A stretch of 64,000 nt of DNA, taken from positions 310,001 through 374,000 of the forward strand of contig CAVXTT010000021.1 of the NCBI GenBank assembly GCA_963764685.1. Direction: 5' to 3'. Below, in pieces: positions 33,745 through 41,576 of this stretch. The stretch comes from CAVXTT01 sp963764685 (GTDB lineage: Bacteria > Bacteroidota > Ignavibacteria > Ignavibacteriales > Ignavibacteriaceae). The position numbers and the translations under genes were made by a program. The first letter of the stretch is position 1, and the number at the start of each line of letters is the position of its first letter. The notes under the pieces are model-generated. The model did no database searches. It saw nothing but the letters and a program-made list of their open reading frames with translations, and had not been told where the DNA came from.

Positions 33745-34231
33745 AGTGCCCGTAGCAGAACGCCATTCGGGAATGGTGCCAATAACGGAACGCTCACTGA
33801 GCGTTCCTTACATAATACACGAATCTGCCATTCAGGAAGGACAGGTCAACTTCGCAATATTAGCGAATTATTTATCAAGGGTTGACCTGTCCGTACACAG
33901 GTTGTCTTTTTTTATTGATTGCCCGATTAATGTAGAATATTTAAGGAAAAGAAAAATTCTGTAGGGATAGGTGGCGCTATTGCGGATAATTAGGTTGTAA
34001 TTGCAAACGCCACCTGTCCTTTCCGGATATCCATAACTCCTGGTAATTGCCCCTCGAATGCATCAACGGGAATATCTGGGTGTGGTGCCCGTAGCGAAAT
34101 GCTATCTGGGGTGAGTACTCTCGCAGAACGCCATCTGGGTAGTGCCCATAGCGGAACCTTATATAGCACTCTTTGGGAACGCCCCTGCGGTTGGTGCCCA
34201 AAGCGGAACGCTCACTGAGCGTTCCTTACAT
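33745..34231 (+). repeat. Degenerate tandem units of about 28-30 bases
   Basis: Units beginning near 33745, 33773, 34082, 34112, 34140 and 34191 share the pattern GTGCCCGTAGCGGAACGC followed by ATCTGGG or by CTCACTGAGCG. Two of them carry the palindrome AACGCTCACTGAGCGTT (33789-33805 and 34207-34223). The second 195-base repeat interrupts the series between 33834 and 34027. Spacing is irregular and sequence drift is high. Confidence 0.55.
33834..34027 (+). repeat. 195-base palindromic repeat, copy 2
   Basis: A direct repeat of 33528-33723 with scattered single-base differences. The first stem (33839-33850 with 33881-33892) remains a perfect 12-base inverted repeat despite changes in the loop. 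The second stem (33965-33975 with 34009-34019) has one mismatch, GGATAGGTGGC against GCCACCTGTCC. Confidence 0.85.
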
Positions 34232-34502
34232 TTTGCCACCATCGAATCGAACCATCGTCATCGAACTTTTTATAAAAACCACTTCATTAACACTTCGTTA
34301 ACACCTGGTTCTAGACGGCTTGTAAACAGCTTGCTCACGTCTTGTAAAGCCCTTGGAGCTGTCTGTTTTAAGCCAGCAGCATGCTCTTTACAAAGGTTTA
34401 GCAAGCTTTGAATGATCTTTCTGGGGCGATTTGTTATCATGGTGTAAATAAAATGTTCGTTAAAAGTTCAATTTTTACAGGCATTGGCCAGTAATTGGCC
34501 AT

Positions 34503-34660
34503 ATAAATGCCAATACATCCGCTACAGACATGGTCCAAATCTGACCCACCTACGGTCCACATCCAGAAATTTCCCGAAGTTGAGTAGGATTTGGGTACCG
34601 TCAGAAGCGGATCTGAGTAAAAGGGGAAGGCCTTTATCTGGCCAATTTGAGGCAGACAAC
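34503..34660 (+). repeat. Diverged copy of the 3667-3825 dispersed repeat
   Basis: It opens with ATAAATGCCAATACATCCGC (one mismatch to 3667-3687) and closes with GAAGGCCTTTATC and GGCCAATT, like the copy near 3790-3820. The interior is only loosely similar. GGCC-rich sequence (TTGGCCAGTAATTGGCC) lies just upstream. Confidence 0.45.
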
Positions 34661-34723
34661 AGGAAATGGATGATTGGATGATTGGATGAATGCCTGAATA
34701 AATATATCATTTTCTCCTAACTT

Positions 34724-34757
34724 CGACCGAACGACCGCACGACCGCACGTCCGCACC
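34724..34757 (+). repeat. Four tandem 8-base units (CGACCGCA)
   Basis: CGACCGAA, CGACCGCA, CGACCGCA and CGTCCGCA lie head to tail, followed by CC. This is a short GC-rich microsatellite in an A/T-rich gap 80 bases before the YCII-domain gene. Confidence 0.8.
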
Positions 34758-34838
34758 TTTTGGGATGAACGGTTGGACTTAAATTTTATTTCTTAATTAT
34801 ATTAATGTACAATTCTATTCAGTTAAGGAGTATTGTAA

Positions 34839-35219
34839 ATGAAGCTGATGCTTTTAGCTGCCATGTTTTTTTGTGTTTGTGTATTTCCGCAGCAGGAGGA
34901 AAAGAATCCTGAATATGAGATGAAGACATATTATATGGTTTTTCTCTACAAGGGACCAACGAGAGATCAGGATTCACTTGAGGTTGAGAAAATTCAGCAG
35001 GGGCATATGAACAATATTGAACGATTAGCCAAAGAAAAGAAACTTGCAATTGCAGGACCATTTCTTCACGACGGCGACCTCAGGGGGATATTCATAATGG
35101 ATGTCGATTCCCAGGAAGAAGCTGAAGAGCTGGTTAAAACTGATCCTGCCATTATTTCAGGAAGACTTAGATATGAAATTTATCCCTGGATGTCGGCAAG
35201 AGGATCAACACTCCCCTGA
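34839..35219 (+). CDS. Exported YCII-related domain protein
   Basis: The 126-residue protein carries a signal peptide (MKLMLLAAMFFCVCVFPQ) before a single YCII-like domain. That domain has YYMVFLYKGPTRDQDS, the QQGHMNNIERLAKEKKLAIA helix with its conserved histidine, AGPFLHDGDLRGIFIMDVD and an EEAEELVKTDPAI helix. YCII proteins form dimeric ferredoxin-like folds and are mostly cytoplasmic; this one is predicted to be periplasmic, which is less common. The histidine and aspartate positions suggested as active-site residues in the family are retained. Its function is unknown. It is preceded by the repeat island and followed by a hairpin shared with the convergent peptidase gene. Confidence 0.78.
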   Translation: MKLMLLAAMFFCVCVFPQQEEKNPEYEMKTYYMVFLYKGPTRDQDSLEVEKIQQGHMNNIERLAKEKKLAIAGPFLHDGDLRGIFIMDVDSQEEAEELVKTDPAIISGRLRYEIYPWMSARGSTLP

Positions 35220-35234
35220 GCTGCAAGGGTTATT

Positions 35235-35268
35235 GATTAAAAAAAAGTGACAGCCCGGGGGCTGTCAC
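35235..35268 (-). terminator. Terminator between convergent genes
   Basis: GTGACAGCCC, short GG loop, GGGCTGTCAC gives a perfect 10-base-pair stem at 35247-35268. The A run to its left becomes a T tract on the minus strand, so it terminates the M1 peptidase gene. It probably also marks the end of the YCII-domain gene. Confidence 0.85.
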
Positions 35269-35296
35269 TCAAATATATCTACTGAGGAGAACTTGT

Positions 35297-37588
35297 TTAT
35301 TTTAGGATAACAAGCTTTTTAACTATTGAATAATCGCCGGCAGCAAACTTATAATAATATACACCGCTTGAAATTGATGATGCATCGAATTGAACAGTAT
35401 AGTTACCTGTGTTCTTCATTTCGTTAACAAGTGTGGCAACTTTATTTCCGAGCACGTCAATTACTTCCAATGATACAAAGCTGTTAACCGGTACCTGGTA
35501 ATCTATTGATGTAACAGGATTGAACGGGTTCGGGTAATTCTGGCTTACAAAGAAATCTTCAGGACCCTGTCCTGCAGCAACACTGATCTCATTACTGAAT
35601 TCAAATGTTCCGTTAAGGTCGATCTGTTTCAGCCTGTAGTAGTAGGTTCCGAATGAAGGTACATAATCGACGTAAGAATAATTGCTCGTAAAATTAGTTG
35701 TTCCTTTACCTGCTGTAAAGCCTGCTTTTACCCAGTCTGATGAGTTTGCACTTTTTCTTTGTATTTCAAATCCTGAATTATTAAGCTCACTGGCTGTAAT
35801 CCATTCAAGGATTACAAAGTTATCCTTTGCCTTTGCAGTAAATGAAGTAAGCTCGACTGGAATAGGAGGTATCTGTGTTAAAGTAGCAGTCTTTAATACA
35901 ATGTTGTTACCCGGATCGAACGTTACTGTGGAGGGCTGACGGTTAAATGTCCAGGTGAATATCTGGTTATTTACATTATTCATCACTGTTAAGGTTGTAT
36001 CGGGACCCGAGCTGAATGTTACCTTTACCTGCAGGGGCATCTGGTGGAATGGAGTATTTGTTTGTGTCTGCTTTGCAACAAATCCAACCTGCCATACATT
36101 TCCGCCCCATGGGTCTATCCAGTAATTATTAGCATAAGCAGGGTGGTTCGGCTGATAGACCCAGCCGTTAAAGAACCAGCTGAGATCCTGTCCGTACTGT
36201 GTGCTGCAATGAGCAATAAAATCGGGTATTACTGCACTCTTAAATTTAACTGCAGGATCATTTGCATATGAGCTCATAGCCTGGAAGAATTTAGTATCTC
36301 CCATTACATACCTGAGCATATGAAGAACACAGGAGCCCTTCATATAAGTGATTGCATAATTGAAGAGTACACTTGTTGAGGGAGTATTAACAGCCCAGGA
36401 GGGATCTGATATTGCCCAGCCGGGATTACTCTGCATATAACTTTGAGCATTTCCATTGATCTCCGATTTATATGCATTGTAGCCGGAAGTGTGTTCTGTC
36501 CATAAAGCTTCAATGAATGTGGCAAATCCTTCATTAAGGAAAATATCAGCCCAGGTTGCACAGGTGATCATATCACCGAACCATTGATGTGCAAACTCGT
36601 GGGCAATTAAACTTTCAGACCAGCAGTTGGGACAGAGACTTGTTAAGGTCTGGTTCTCCATACCTCCCCACACGAACTGATTATTTAATGTAGAGAAGCC
36701 GTTCTTCTCAAAAGGATGTTCTGTAAATAACTGCGAATAATGCGTAGTCATCTGCAGAAGAATACTTTTCATTTGATTAATCTGAGAAGTGTTTTCTCCC
36801 GTATTCCAGTAAAACCTCATCGGTATACTATCGGCAGGATTCGACAGCTTATGCCAGTAAAATATATCTACATTGTAATTTACCTTTCCGGTAATTACAA
36901 CAAGGTATGTAGCTACGGGATCATTGCTGATCCAGTTATAATAAATAGTATCGGCTGTTTTAACTGAATCTGCTAACCGTCCGTTGGATCCAAGCTTAAC
37001 TGTTGCGGGAACTTTAACTTTTATGTCAACTGTTGCTTTGTCGTGCGGTCTGTCCCAGCAGGGGAACCATTTGCGTGCACCTTCCGGTTCACAGTCAGTA
37101 AAGAAAAATCCATTGCTTACATAGACTGCATCATCGGAAACATTATTATGACGGTAATATATTTTGACCTGACCTGTCTCGCCGGGAGTATATGCACGGT
37201 CGAGATTAATGTTTAGAATATTTGCTGTATGAGTAAAGGAAACACCTGCCATACGCACCGAATCTATTACAAGTGATGTATTTACCGCATTCAAGGGGAT
37301 GCTGGTAATGAGAGAATCGGCCTGGAAAGATAAAATGACAGATCCTTTATAGGATTTAGGATAAGGACTTAAGAAACAGCTATAGATATCCAGATCGATC
37401 TTATAATTTAAAGCATTATAAGAATGCTTAATATCCGCGGCAGCGTTATCTGTAATCCATATGCCTGTTGTATTGCTTTTCTTCTGAAAGCAGTATGCTG
37501 ACCCTGAAGGAGTTGTTGGATTATCCTGAGAAATCAAGAGTCCGGAAAAAAGGAAAAAGAGCAGGAGGGGAAGTAAAATTTTTTTCAT
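35297..37588 (-). CDS. M1 family metallopeptidase (aminopeptidase N-like) with T9SS sorting domain
   Basis: The protein has a signal peptide (MKKILLPLLLFFLFSGLLIS). An M1 peptidase follows with the exopeptidase motif WGGMENQTL and the zinc site HEFAHQWFGD, with the third ligand in FLNEGFATF (about residues 330 and 353). These show a zinc aminopeptidase acting on extracellular peptides. After the peptidase domains comes an Fn3-like segment (ILEWITASELNNSGFEIQRK) and a type IX sorting domain (QNYPNPFNPVTSIDYQV, LEVIDVLGNKVATLV, SGVYYYKF, KKLVILK). The enzyme is predicted to be displayed on or released from the cell surface for peptide scavenging. ATG at 37600 is an alternative start four codons upstream; neither has a strong ribosome site. 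Confidence 0.92.
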   Translation of the reverse strand: MKKILLPLLLFFLFSGLLISQDNPTTPSGSAYCFQKKSNTTGIWITDNAAADIKHSYNALNYKIDLDIYSCFLSPYPKSYKGSVILSFQADSLITSIPLNAVNTSLVIDSVRMAGVSFTHTANILNINLDRAYTPGETGQVKIYYRHNNVSDDAVYVSNGFFFTDCEPEGARKWFPCWDRPHDKATVDIKVKVPATVKLGSNGRLADSVKTADTIYYNWISNDPVATYLVVITGKVNYNVDIFYWHKLSNPADSIPMRFYWNTGENTSQINQMKSILLQMTTHYSQLFTEHPFEKNGFSTLNNQFVWGGMENQTLTSLCPNCWSESLIAHEFAHQWFGDMITCATWADIFLNEGFATFIEALWTEHTSGYNAYKSEINGNAQSYMQSNPGWAISDPSWAVNTPSTSVLFNYAITYMKGSCVLHMLRYVMGDTKFFQAMSSYANDPAVKFKSAVIPDFIAHCSTQYGQDLSWFFNGWVYQPNHPAYANNYWIDPWGGNVWQVGFVAKQTQTNTPFHQMPLQVKVTFSSGPDTTLTVMNNVNNQIFTWTFNRQPSTVTFDPGNNIVLKTATLTQIPPIPVELTSFTAKAKDNFVILEWITASELNNSGFEIQRKSANSSDWVKAGFTAGKGTTNFTSNYSYVDYVPSFGTYYYRLKQIDLNGTFEFSNEISVAAGQGPEDFFVSQNYPNPFNPVTSIDYQVPVNSFVSLEVIDVLGNKVATLVNEMKNTGNYTVQFDASSISSGVYYYKFAAGDYSIVKKLVILK

Positions 37589-37862
37589 AACAGAACCCAT
37601 TTAGTAAAATTGAACAATAAAACCAAAATTATGATTGTTTTAAATAAGAATGAAGCGTTTTAATGATTATTAAAATTTATTACACCAGGAAGGCTTAAAA
37701 AAGGGAGAAATAGAATACTTCACATAAAAAAATGTGTGACAATTCGTTCAGGTACTTGTTTACAGGGCATAAAAAGATTTTAGTTAATTATTTTAATTAA
37801 TTATGCCGCAGGGCATAACTTTTTGTAAAAGTAATTTTACATTGACCAAAAAAGGAGTGTAA

Positions 37863-38060
37863 ATGGAAGACATAATCAGAATTGTATCGGAAAAGACAGG
37901 CTTACCAGCTGAAAAAGCTAAAGCAGCTGCAGATTCTGTGATAACTTACCTGAAAGATAAATTACCGGGTCCCGTTGCTTCACAGATTGATAATATTATT
38001 AAAGGGGGACGCACGGGTTCCGAGGGCTTATCATCAGGTATGAAAACACTATTAAAATAG
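37863..38060 (+). CDS. Small conserved hypothetical protein
   Basis: The 65-residue protein starts behind a good AAAGGAG site. It is a helical protein, MEDIIRIVSEKTGLPAEKAK then AAADSVITYLKDKLPGPVAS and QIDNIIKGG, ending in a glycine- and serine-rich tail. Similar short proteins with the pattern VSEKTG-AxxAV-xFLKxKLPxPxASQID occur in many Bacteroidota; I know of no assigned function. The pattern resembles the helical core of DUF2267-type proteins. It stands alone between the peptidase gene and a terminator. Confidence 0.65.
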   Translation: MEDIIRIVSEKTGLPAEKAKAAADSVITYLKDKLPGPVASQIDNIIKGGRTGSEGLSSGMKTLLK

Positions 38061-38189
38061 TCAATTGTGAAGGCTCTGACGATAAGATTGAAAGATCAAA
38101 TCCGGGTGATCATAACCCCGACACTATGAGGAGGTATAAAAAGACCTGAATGAGCACACCAATGAGATAATGTATAAATAAATCCCGGT

Positions 38190-38217
38190 GGGGGAGCAGA
38201 GATGCTCCCCCTTTTTA
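38190..38217. terminator. Rho-independent terminator
   Basis: GGGGGAGC, loop AGAGAT, GCTCCCCC followed by TTTTTATTA. A strong stem and T tract after the small protein gene, immediately at the end of the convergent nitroreductase gene. Confidence 0.88.
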
Positions 38218-38727
38218 TTACCATTTATTAAAATGAACTTTACCTGCCGAATATCTTTCTTCGGTTTGCTTTTCCTCTGCAGGATAACCTAAAGATATCA
38301 ATGCAACCGGTATAATGTGATCGGGCAGTTTGAACAGTTTTTTGATGGATTTGATTACCTCTTCATTCGGATAGATTGCAATCCATACAGCCCCGAGTCC
38401 CATCCCGTGTGCTGCAAGCAGGATATTCTGAGCTGCTGCAGAGCTGTTCATTACATTATATTCTATGAATTTTTCCTTCTCAAGATCACCACATATCAGT
38501 ATGCCTGATTTTGCCTGCTTAAGCATCTCTGCGTGCGTAATGATCTTTTGTATTTCAGGTAAAATCTTCTGGTCGTCAATTACAATAAATTCCCACGGCC
38601 GGTAATCCATTGCCGACGGGGCATACATAGCTGCTTTAAGCATTGTATCTATTTTTTCTTTTTCTATCAGCGCAGATGTGTACTGCCGTATGCTTCTGCG
38701 TTTATATAATGCTTCAAATAATTCCAT
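38218..38727 (-). CDS. Nitroreductase family protein
   Basis: The 169-residue protein is a typical FMN-dependent nitroreductase. It has the N-terminal FMN-phosphate motif YKRRSIRQYTS, the MLKAAMYAPSAMDYRPWEF block that contacts flavin and substrate, a middle AAAQNILLAAHGMGLGAVW helix, and a C-terminal LISLGYPAEEK motif. Such enzymes reduce nitro compounds, quinones or similar acceptors with NAD(P)H. The small size is at the short end of the family and fits the subgroup with a minimal fold. It is a single gene, convergent with the small protein gene and divergent from the NRDE-domain gene. Confidence 0.92.
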   Translation of the reverse strand: MELFEALYKRRSIRQYTSALIEKEKIDTMLKAAMYAPSAMDYRPWEFIVIDDQKILPEIQKIITHAEMLKQAKSGILICGDLEKEKFIEYNVMNSSAAAQNILLAAHGMGLGAVWIAIYPNEEVIKSIKKLFKLPDHIIPVALISLGYPAEEKQTEERYSAGKVHFNKW

Positions 38728-38856
38728 TTCATACCTATTATTTTTAATAACTGAGTTGCAAATTTAATTGTATTCGGTTAAACTTCAGGCGGCTATCCTT
38801 ATTTAAACCAGTAAATTATTTTTATCTTTTATCCTGAAACTAAAAATTAAAAGAAT

Positions 38857-39616
38857 ATGTGTCTGCTTCTGATTGCCAACAGGGTACATCCTGACTATAA
38901 ACTGATAATTGCAGCAAACCGTGATGAATTCTATGAACGTCCAACTGCACCCGCAGCATTCTGGGAAGATTATCCTGAGCTGCTGGCAGGTAAGGATTTT
39001 AGAGCTGGCGGCACCTGGTTGGGCATTACCAAAACAGGAAGAATTGCTGCTGTAACAAATTACCGGAGCGGACTGACACAAAACGAGGATGCGCGTTCCA
39101 GGGGAGACCTGACAAAGGATTTCCTGGTATCGGATATATCGCCGGAAGATTACGCAGCAATCCTTAAAGAAAATGGATCAAAGTATAATAAGTATAACCT
39201 GGTCTTCGGCTCGGCAGATGAGCTTTATTACTATTCCAATGTTACTAATGCCCTGGAAAAGATAAATCGAGGGAATATATGGTCTCAGTAATTGTCTGCT
39301 AAATACTCCCTGGCCAAAGGTTAACAAGTCAAAGATAGATCTGGAGGAGATCTTAAAAAAAGATCCTGAGGATAACAGCCTCCTGGAACTTTTAAGAAAT
39401 CCTGAAGTTTATCCTGATGATCTGCTTCCTGATACCGGTATAGATCCCGAAATTGAGAGATATCTCTCGGCAGTATTTATTAAAACACCTGTATACGGTA
39501 CGCGGGCGTCTACTGTAATTAAGATTGATTATAATAATGAGGTCACTTTTCTGGAAAAATCATTCGGCAGTGCAGGAGTAACAGGTGCGAATATGTTCAG
39601 ATTGCAGATAAAATGA
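38857..39616 (+). pseudogene. NRDE/TANGO2-family protein, one frameshift
   Basis: The first frame has the family signature MCLLLIANRVHPDYKLIIAA and NRDEFYERPTAPAAFW, then AGGTWLGITKTGRIAAVTNY, and stops at 39291. In the +1 frame the homology continues directly with GIYGLSNCLLNTPWPKVNKS and a C-terminal NTN-hydrolase-like part ending SFGSAGVTGANMFRLQIK at 39616. Removing one base near 39268 (the C in AATCGAGGG) restores a normal protein of about 250 residues reading KINEGIYGLSN across the join. The first cysteine after the initiator methionine is the candidate nucleophile. The family's role is unsettled; some members may hydrolyse amide bonds or act on haem. Conservation on both sides argues for a recent change or a sequence error. 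Confidence 0.82.
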
Positions 39617-39693
39617 TCCGATGCACATAAGTTTTTTATTAAGTGTTCCGGTTCTTAATTTTACATATCTTTAATTCTATTTATTGAGGAAAT

Positions 39694-39963
39694 ATGGAGA
39701 TAATTCACGATACTGACAGTCAGAAATTCTGTGTTAGAATAGACGGTAAGGAAGCATACCTGTATTACCGTTTAAGAGAGAATACAATGGATTTTGCCTC
39801 CACTTATGTCCCCAATGAATTAAGGAACAAAGGGCTTGCTGCAAAAATCGTTGAAGCAGGACTGGAATATGCAAGGCAGCATAATTACCAGGTCATTCCA
39901 AGCTGCTCCTATGTTGATGTTTATATCCGCCGCCATAAAAAATACCAGGATCTGCTGGCATAA
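39694..39963 (+). CDS. Small GNAT-like N-acetyltransferase (YjdJ type)
   Basis: The 89-residue protein has the minimal GCN5-related fold of the YjdJ/NATD1 type. It has strands around EAYLYYRLRENTMDFASTYV, the acetyl-CoA loop ELRNKGLAAKIVEAGLEYAR (R/Q-x-x-G-x-A pattern), and a terminal PSCSYVDVYIRRH strand. Such proteins transfer acetyl groups to unknown substrates. The start is supported by GAGGAAAT just upstream. It is a single short gene between the NRDE frame and the histidine kinase gene on the same strand. Confidence 0.85.
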   Translation: MEIIHDTDSQKFCVRIDGKEAYLYYRLRENTMDFASTYVPNELRNKGLAAKIVEAGLEYARQHNYQVIPSCSYVDVYIRRHKKYQDLLA

Positions 39964-40025
39964 ATAACAATATCCTACCCCTGTCCTTCTTTTTTTTGTA
40001 AGTTACCCTAGCAAATTTTATTCGT

Positions 40026-41561
40026 ATGGACAAGACTACAAAGAAAATAGGCATTATCCTCGTTTTTATAATTCTTGTACCCTACCTCTTTTATTCCGCG
40101 TATGAAATAACCAGTCTGAATGAAAATGAAAGAGTAATCGAAGCCATATATACCAACCAGCTCGATGCAATTCTATTTTCCATAAACCAATATTCCGAAG
40201 ACATAATCACAAGCTGGAGCAATAAGCTGGATTACCATTATCCTGATTCTTCAGAAAGAAACAAATTCTTTAAAGAAAACCCTTCACTTGAAGTTCTTTT
40301 CTCGGCGGATACTTCACTCCGGAATATTTCATATTCATATGCAGTCGATTCTGCAGCAATAAATAAACAGGTGATCTCCGCGATCCTGAAAGCCCGCAGA
40401 AAGGAAATATCAAAGCTCATATCCTTTACCGGCGAGGGGTACACAAAGCTTCAGCCGCTGACGCAGTCTGAAATTGATAAGGGGATGGTAATATTTATAC
40501 CCCCCGGAAAAACTTCTACCGTTATAGCCGGAATTGTATTTAACCGGGAAGAGTTCATAAGGAGAATGCTTGCACCAAGGATACAATCCATTGCCGGTGA
40601 TGAATTCACACTTTATGTTTCAAGGAACCGTGATGATGTGCAGATCTTTTCAAATGAGCAGGGCGTCCGCTCAAAAACTGCAGCTCAGCTTAAGCCGTTA
40701 TGGCTGCTGCCTGAATATTCGCTGGGGATTTCTTTAAAAGGAGAAACTATCGAATCTCTTGCATCCGAACGTCTTTATACAAACTTCTTACTTATAATAT
40801 TGCTTAATGTCATTCTCCTGTTCGGCATATGGCTGATATTCCGCAACATTAAAAAGGAAATACAACTGGCAAGGATAAAGTCCGATTTCGTTGCCAATGT
40901 ATCCCACGAACTAAGAACTCCCCTGGCATTAGTAAATATGTTTGCCGAGACTCTTGAAATGGGGAGGGTGCGTACGGAAGAGAAAAAGCAGGAGTATTAT
41001 TCGATCATTACACAGGAGATTGGAAGGTTAAGCAAGATAGTCAGTAAGATCCTGAGCTTCTCTAAAATGGAGGCAGGAAGGAGGACATATGCCTTTTCGT
41101 CAAACGATCTGAATGAAATTGTTTTAAGGATATTCGGTACTTATAAATTTCATCTGCAGAACAATGGTTTCAGGAGTGAAATTGAGCTGGAAGATACTCC
41201 CCTGCCGGTAAATGCTGACCCGGAGGCTGTAGGGGAAGCATTAATTAATCTGATTGATAATGCAATAAAATACACCCAGGATAATAAATATATTAAGATC
41301 AAAAGCGGACGGGAGGATGGCTCTGTCTTTGTCGAAGTAGAGGATAAAGGTATAGGTATATCTCTGGAGAATCAGAAAAAAATTTTTGAGAAGTTCTTCA
41401 GGGTGCAGAGCAGCCTTATACATAATACAAAAGGTACAGGTCTCGGCTTAAGTATTGTAAAACATATTATGGATGCCCATAAAGGTGAGATCATTTTAAA
41501 AAGTACCCCCTGGGAAGGGAGTACCTTCAAATTGAAATTTCCTTTATCATCAACTATATAG
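40026..41561 (+). CDS. Two-component sensor histidine kinase
   Basis: The 511-residue kinase has one membrane helix at about residues 9-27 (IGIILVFIILVPYLFYSAY), a sensor domain of about 220 residues outside the membrane, and a second helix near 250-270 (LLIILLNVILLFGIWLIF). The cytoplasmic part has the phospho-acceptor histidine in VSHELRTPLALV (H294), then the ATPase domain with an N box DNAIKYT, GIGISLENQKKIFEKF and GTGLGLSIVKHI. No HAMP or PAS domain is evident. The sensor region matches no ligand domain I recognise. The cognate response regulator starts 15 bases downstream, so signal passes from the envelope to that transcription factor. Confidence 0.93.
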   Translation: MDKTTKKIGIILVFIILVPYLFYSAYEITSLNENERVIEAIYTNQLDAILFSINQYSEDIITSWSNKLDYHYPDSSERNKFFKENPSLEVLFSADTSLRNISYSYAVDSAAINKQVISAILKARRKEISKLISFTGEGYTKLQPLTQSEIDKGMVIFIPPGKTSTVIAGIVFNREEFIRRMLAPRIQSIAGDEFTLYVSRNRDDVQIFSNEQGVRSKTAAQLKPLWLLPEYSLGISLKGETIESLASERLYTNFLLIILLNVILLFGIWLIFRNIKKEIQLARIKSDFVANVSHELRTPLALVNMFAETLEMGRVRTEEKKQEYYSIITQEIGRLSKIVSKILSFSKMEAGRRTYAFSSNDLNEIVLRIFGTYKFHLQNNGFRSEIELEDTPLPVNADPEAVGEALINLIDNAIKYTQDNKYIKIKSGREDGSVFVEVEDKGIGISLENQKKIFEKFFRVQSSLIHNTKGTGLGLSIVKHIMDAHKGEIILKSTPWEGSTFKLKFPLSSTI

Positions 41562-41576
41562 GGAAAGGATTTAGTT

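Larger units (their letters stand above)
33393..34838. other. Non-coding repeat island
   Basis: About 1.4 kb with no supportable gene. Open frames here are short, have no family resemblance and cross the repeats. It contains, in order: GATGAATG units, one GTCATTGCGA element, two copies of a 195-base repeat with nested inverted repeats, about six degenerate units of roughly 28 bases, a diverged copy of the 3667 repeat, more GGATGATTGG units and an 8-base tandem array. It separates two T9SS cargo genes. Confidence 0.7.

Noticed and set aside
34142..34411. Possible small protein inside the repeat island
   Set aside because: The frame crosses two repeat units and shows no ribosome site or family resemblance.
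33393..34838. CRISPR array in the repeat island
   Set aside because: Repeat units are degenerate, irregularly spaced and partly contiguous; there are no uniform unique spacers and no cas genes in the window.
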